Below the pieces are notes generated by a model. That model was not told the DNA's origin. It did no database searches and saw only the letters and a list, made by a program, of their open reading frames with translations. A DNA stretch of 64,000 nucleotides from Carnegiea gigantea (lineage: Eukaryota; Streptophyta; Magnoliopsida; Caryophyllales; Cactaceae), in NCBI GenBank assembly GCA_029747015.1, contig JAKOGI010000444.1, positions 132,001 to 196,000 of the forward strand, read 5' to 3'. The position numbers were made by a program, and so were the translations under genes. This document shows, one piece after another, positions 58,936 to 64,000 of the stretch (the stretch's first letter is position 1; each line of letters begins with the position of its first letter).

Positions 58936-60931
58936 GTGTATGAACACATTGATCCCTAGGCCATCTTCTAACAGTGGTTTCCATAGAGCAAAATCGAGCC
59001 CAAGTCCATGCTTGGCTACATAGACTATTGGCTTCAATATTTGAGTTTCATGGAAAAAGGCACTTTATCGAGTTTTATTTGAACTTTGAAATGTCTTTTT
59101 AAAAGGGACCTTTGAAATGAGGCTCACGAACACTATCCATTTTAATGAGTAACAACTCCAACAGCTGCCCAAGCCCAAGGAAGTCCAAAAGCTGTGCCAA
59201 GAGGTGAAAGAAGACAAAGAGATCCTAGATAGTTCACACGCGTGTTCAACTTGCAGCTGGTGCATATTTCTGACCTTTATTGCTATCTTTGGTGACTTAG
59301 GTTCAATTTTAGGGGCTTAATTTATTGTTTAGAGTGTTAGCCTTCAATAAATGAAGTTTCAAGCCAATCGGGCCTCATTTGGCCATTTAAATATGTCCTC
59401 AAAGTGAAACAGTCTGGACTGCCTTTTTGGCCTAATTTTCAACTGGTGGTCTGTTTTTGCTAAACAAGGACCCATTTAGGAATTGGCCATTTTGGGTTTT
59501 CAAATCTTTTTTTAGTTAACTTTGAAGACAACAAAAGAAATCAAGCCCAAGTTTGAAACAAAGGTGCCAAAAAGGGGTGAAAGTTCAAAAGGTGCACTAC
59601 CAGATCCAGCCATGGACCACTTTCATTTCTCTAGATATAACTTTCAAATGGCTAAGCTTTTCAAACCTTAAGAGGTTTCATCTAAAAATAGACATCTTAA
59701 GCTTTCAAATTACTCATAAGCAACCTATTTTTGGCAAGTATTTTGGGAGATATGTGTGTTTGAAGTTAAAGATTGTCCACTAGAAGCGACTGCCTAGCAG
59801 TCCCTTTTATCTTTTGTAGTTATATTAATTATTTTGTCTCGACTACTCTTATGGCCATTTCCTTGTGATGGGGATCAAGCTACCCAAGGCCAAGGAAGTG
59901 TCCAAGGAAGTCAAGGATCAGCTCCTAAGTCCTAATGATTAGCTCAAGTCGCCCAAAACACTCTTGCTTCCAAAATTGTCCAACAGGACTTGCGCAAACC
60001 CAGTTCTATGAGTTTGGTCACTCAAGATTAAAACTAGGGAGCTGATATCAACTTTTTTTTTTTTGAGAACCTTTTTACATTAGATATAAGTACATAAAAG
60101 GATTTGTAGGCTCAGTCAAGTAGAAAAGAGCCAAATTAAAGAAAATATAAAAAGTTGTAGGAACTGATGCACTTTGGACCACCCATACATTTTAGCTCAT
60201 ATCTTCCAAACGGTAGCTCCAAAGCATGCCCAACTTAACTCATATGAGAGAAGCAATCCCAAGATTTCGAGAAACTCTTGCTTCACATAATTTAGGCAAG
60301 TATTTCAGAGAACATCGCTTTTTGAATTTGGGAGCTATGCACTGAAAAGTCGCTGGCAGACTCTACTTTTCAGCTTTTCTACTTTCTTAATTTTTGGTGT
60401 CTCTACACCCGTTGGCTGCTTTATTTGACTTTCTAGGCTGTATGCAAGGATGCTAAGCCCTATCCCATCTATATGTATGCTTCTCCTATGTTGTAACATG
60501 CGCACTTGTTGATTTGATGAATGAAAACTCTTTGGACAATTGCTCTCTCCCTCTAAGATAATCAAAATTAGTTGCAGTACGAATCAATTCTTTAGTGTGG
60601 TGACTCAGTAGGTGAGATTCTTAGTTGTGATTTCTATATCTAAGGAGCTCATTTGAAGAACCCTTGAGTGATTTACTTGGTGTTGAATTTCTTTATCCAG
60701 GTAAGCGCTCAAGTAGTTCTTAAACTCTTGGTAGTGATATTCTGTATTGAAGTTTTTAAGTCTATATCCCTTCTTTTATTTACTTATTTACTATTTTGTT
60801 TCTTCATATAAAGTTCCAAAAATTCATAAACATCCTGCCTAAAGGTTATCTTCTAAGTTAGAATTAGATTTGAAACCATTACAGTGTATCTTTATGAGTT
60901 TAGCTTCACAAAGATATGCACCATTTGTATC
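58936..60931. other. Unassigned, LTR-like without partner
   Basis: No coding region is supported. Parts (59550-59790 and 60180-60560) have the look of an LTR or untranslated region, but no second copy is in the window and I found no flanking duplication. A poly-T run lies at 60051-60064. Confidence 0.35.
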
Positions 60932-62253
60932 TGATAAGTACTTAAAGTGTATATCATTTTAGGGTCATTTTCTTGCATTTTTAAGGAAAATTATGTGCTT
61001 TATGTTACAGTTTATACTCCTTTTCTCATATTATGCTCGGGTACGGTTCTTTTCTGTGTTTTGATGGATTCTAGTCCTTTTTATCCTTGCTTTGACCCTA
61101 GATGAGTTTATTTGGACTCCCTACGGACAGCCTTTGGTTGCTATGCCCGTGGAAGGAAGAAAGAGCAGAAGAATGTAGAGCCAGAGCTGACCCCAGTCTG
61201 CCCATGGTGGATGCCATGGTCCGTGATGTCTTCATTTCCCGCGAGGCTTTTTGTTTGTTCGCAACTTTTCGACTTCCTGGCAGTTTTAATTCCATTATTA
61301 TGCGTGGCTTTTCGGCTTCCAGGAATTTTACTATAAAAAGGGCGCCTCTCATCCTCATTCACACACATCCCCTCACTCCATTTTCCTCTGTTCCATTCTA
61401 TTCTAGTTATATTAGGATTTAGATTAGAAGCAGAGAGCGTGAGTTGAAGTGAAGACTTGCAAGGATTCCACCTCAGGCTTACAGCGACGGTTCAAGTTAG
61501 ATGTTTAATTTTATCATTTTAGAGTAGTTAGATGTTTAATTTTATCATGCATGAGCACTTTAATATTTGTCTAGGGATTTAGTAGATTATGAAAGTATAG
61601 TTGGATCATGTTTTAATCTATAGGATTGTGTTTACTTCATGATTGGTTTGATTTCGTTCTATCAAGTGTTATTCATGTTGTTAGTAGATTTTTGGCCAAA
61701 ATTTGCTTGCTTACTGGCAACAATCGAATGAAAAACTGAAAGGTGACATTTGGTTATTGGATTGCTTGATTAAACCTAATGTGTAGTCATCTTGAAAGAG
61801 AGATTTGCATGTTAGGAGGAGTAGAGAGTAATCGAAGATATTTAACTTGGATTAAGATAAATCAGCTCGAAAGAATGACTTTTGCTTAGTTTAGGCAAAT
61901 TTGGTTGAGTTCGAAAGAATAGGCCAAATTTTTCGATGGATTGCGATTCCTCAAAATTAACCGATTAGAGAAAAGCACATGTTCCTCATTTTGATCTAAT
62001 CAACTTTCACAACTACATGAATTCCTAGGCGTTTTCTCCTTAATTGATTTAAAATTAGTGACTTAGAAGTTGTTAAATTGAAACCCCTTGAGTTAGTTAT
62101 AGTTGTTTCCTTGTCTTCGTATTTTTATCAATCTAAAGTTTGGATTCGCTTAGCATATCTTAAGGGAATATAGCCCCATAGATCACCCTAGTCTCTGTGC
62201 GGTCGACCTTGATCTGCTATAACGCCGCCGCATGCTTACGGCAGTCACAGTCA
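60932..62253 (+). repeat. 5' LTR of the third Athila-like element
   Basis: Begins TGATAAGTACTTAAAGTG and ends CACAGTCA. It is about 1.32 kb and only distantly similar to the LTR at 56147. Overlapping frames on both strands at 61098-61422 are not supported. A TATA-like 'CTATAAAAAGG' at 61330 is a plausible LTR promoter. Confidence 0.7.
61328..61340 (+). promoter_or_regulatory. TATA-box candidate in the LTR
   Basis: ACTATAAAAAGGGC is the clearest TATA-like site in this LTR. The 'CACACACATCCCC' about 35 bp downstream would be near the transcription start. Confidence 0.45.
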
Positions 62254-62259
62254 AGTTTT

Positions 62260-62277
62260 TAGCGCTATTGTCGGGGA
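62260..62277 (+). other. Primer-binding site, tRNA-Asp type (decayed)
   Basis: TAGCGCTATTGTCGGGGA matches the Athila-type TGGCGCCGTTGCCGGGGA at 14 of 18 positions. All four differences are G-to-A or C-to-T, the signature of methylated-cytosine deamination. Confidence 0.8.
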
Positions 62278-62388
62278 TTAGTGTCGAATATTGGGTTTTT
62301 CTCGATAGGTTTGACTAAGCATTTTATTTTCTTTAAAAAAATTTTAAAAAAAATTGAAAACTAGCCCAAAAAAAGATTAAAAAAAACG

Positions 62389-63448
62389 ATGGCAATTTTC
62401 CATTTTCATCAATTCAAGCATGAATTATTTTAGAGGTATTTTAAGCGGTTAAATGTCTTTCTTGCTCGATGTGGTCATCGTCTTGGTAAATGGGAAATTT
62501 TAGTCATTATTGATGAGGGTGTGAATAGTAAAACTTGTATCTTTTAGACTATTGGGATTTTCATTGTAAAAATGTTGATGATGCATGGTATTTGCTTGAG
62601 TTAATTACTTGGGATTCATTTGAGTTTGAGAAGGCTAGTCGTGTTTCTAGATATTCATTTTCTGATCCTTGTGTGTTTTATGCTAGATCTTATTACGCTC
62701 CTTTTTGGTATGATTTTTGTAATTCTTCTGTCCATGATATAAATTTGTGCTCTTATTATGCATGCTATGCTCAACCTAACTTTACATCACCCATGGACAA
62801 CACTGATGATGTCTTAACATTACCTGATTCATTCTTTCCTTTAGCTCAGCGCACGAGACTTAAGATGGGTGGGCCTTTTGGGTTTAATGCTAGGTTTGAT
62901 GTTGCTAATGCATGTTTTCAGTCGGAAGATACTCTTGATGTGGTGCATAATTTAGTTAATACTCCTTTAGAGGGGTGTCGTTATGAGTGTGTGCATGAGG
63001 AGTGTTCTAGCCTTTGTTTTAATTATACTTTCCCCAATCCCCTTGATCATACCATGTTTCCCCTAAGTGTTCACAACCCTCTATTTCCCCCGAGTATTCT
63101 TTAGATGCGCCTATTGATAATCCTAAGATTTATGATTCTAGTGTTTATTTGGGATATGCGGGCAAAATGTTTACTATGCTTAGTGGGAATGTTGATAATT
63201 ACATTTTCCTAGGTTACTTTAGAGGGTATGATTCCTGTATTGATCCTCACTGTGTAAGCCTAGTGGACTTGCCTGGGAAAATATATCCTTTCTATGATTT
63301 TTCTATTGGTTTTGATAAGGTTAAGAGGATACTTGTTGTCTTTGGTGTAATTTGGGTTATTACCTCTTATCTTGTATTTTCGAAATTGTGGTCCCAGGAG
63401 TTTGATAAGCTTCTGCGTGTGTTGATAGCGTCCGATTTCATGAGTTGA
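62389..63448 (+). pseudogene. Gag-like ORF of unknown family with altered zinc knuckle
   Basis: An ATG at 62389 (AACGATGGC) starts the likely frame. Broken by stops near 62430-62550, it continues in another frame from about 62535 (189 codons) and, after a one-base change in a C-run near 63088, to 63448 (SDFMS then stop). Near 62705-62750 it reads YDFCNSSVHDINLC, a CX2CX4HX4C zinc knuckle whose first Cys is Tyr (TAT for TGT). This suggests an RNA-binding, gag-like role. The rest is acidic and aromatic, with paired 'FDV' and 'GNVDN' phrases. The hydrophobic stretch VVFGVIWVITSYLVF (near 63339-63383) could be a membrane segment. I do not recognise it as ordinary Athila gag, which looks like 51750-52800. 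Confidence 0.55.
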
Positions 63449-63479
63449 GTCTTGAAGATGTAATGGAGTGGCTGATGCT

Positions 63480-64000
63480 CCTTGTGCCCCGGTTATTAAA
63501 AGGTTGTATAGCTTAGTTGCGCACTGCACCTAACCTAGCAAGATTGTTTTCTTTTGCTACCCTTTTCTAAGTTTCCTTAATTTAAATAATAATGCTTTAT
63601 CTGAGAATAGGGGAGGGGTAGTTTTGTGTTTCCCATTTTAGCTATTAGTTTGCATACTTGCTAGAGCATATAGTTTTAGATTTCTTTTTGTTTGCATTCA
63701 GTTGCATTTAGATTTGCATATAGGATTTCATAAAGGGATGATGAGGATTGGTTTGAAATTCCCTCGAATGATATATTTGTTAGACAAAATAGCTTTCATG
63801 AGTTTGAGTAACTTTTGTTATGTAATCCCTTTTGGTTTGAAAATTTTTGAAGGCTTTATAAATATTTCTTGTTTTGACCCTTGTCTTGGTTGAGAACTTT
63901 TTCATCCCTTAGAGTCCTTAGCACTGATGTTGGTACATGGAGTCATTTTACAAGCTTAATTGAGACTCTGGCAGCTGTCCCGTGAGATTTTGAGCCTTAT
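63480..64000 (+). repeat. Athila-like 3' non-coding region, third copy
   Basis: From about 63690 it follows the regions at 54540 and 57750: 'TTGCATTTAGATTTGCATA', 'CATGAGTTTGAGTAACTTTT', 'TTGTCTTGGTTGAGAACTTT', 'GATTTTGAGCCTTAT'. It continues past the window. Confidence 0.75.

Larger units (their letters stand above)
60932..64000 (+). mobile_element. Athila-like element, 5' part, runs off the window
   Basis: LTR 60932-62253, PBS 62260-62277, a gag-like ORF with a degenerate zinc knuckle (62389-63448), then sequence homologous to the Athila 3' non-coding region. There is no space for protease, RT or integrase between ORF and 3' region, so the element looks non-autonomous. The 3' LTR is outside the window. 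Confidence 0.65.

Noticed and set aside
61098..61422. Overlapping 75-106-codon frames on both strands
   Set aside because: They fall in the LTR between its start and the PBS. No domain and mutual antisense overlap.

Overview
This window is plant nuclear DNA, almost certainly from an angiosperm, made almost entirely of nested and decayed transposable elements. I found no host gene, tRNA, rRNA or CRISPR array. The evidence is plant-specific retroelement lineages (a Sirevirus-type Ty1/copia element, and Tekay-, Tat- and Athila-like Ty3/gypsy pieces), a hAT transposon, long LTRs with target-site duplications (TSDs), and long tracts without reading frames. The species cannot be named from this, though a eudicot is likely. 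The setting looks like repeat-rich heterochromatin.

Layout. 1-1778: unassigned decayed sequence. 1779-5085: a solo LTR with a perfect TSD (AAAGG). 5091-6470: unassigned. 6475-6842: an eight-unit 46-bp tandem array running into the first of three diverged LTR-like repeats (6840, 12887, 15775). Between the first two lies a broken plant-mobile-domain-like fragment (about 9190-9760). 14826-15335 holds a minisatellite. 17887-21605 is the 3' half of a minus-strand Tat-like gypsy element (RT, a tandemly duplicated RNase H, integrase). Its 5' half (protease, gag) lies at 47532-50529.

The two Tat halves are separated by a plus-strand Tekay-like element with 3.58-kb LTRs (21606-39995 and 43951-47526) and a 3.95-kb internal region with no visible coding capacity, so it resembles a LARD. 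Two younger elements sit inside its left LTR. One is a minus-strand Sirevirus (21881-32732, TSD AATAA, LTRs about 98% identical). The other is a decayed hAT element (33605-37593, imperfect 8-bp TSD). The relative order is Tat, then Tekay/LARD, then hAT and Sirevirus.

The Sirevirus is the best-preserved element. It has a PBS for initiator Met-tRNA, an intact 577-codon gag, a pol with at least seven lesions, an intact third ORF of 622 codons downstream of pol, and two polypurine tracts. A short motif (GGTGTTC/GAACACC) recurs throughout the element on both strands.

51174-64000 is Athila-like: a truncated 5' LTR, gag and protease remnants, an Asp-substituted protease site, 3' non-coding sequence, a second LTR followed by more 3' non-coding sequence, and a third LTR (60932-62253) with a tRNA-Asp-type PBS leading into an unusual ORF with a degenerate zinc knuckle. 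That last element runs off the window.
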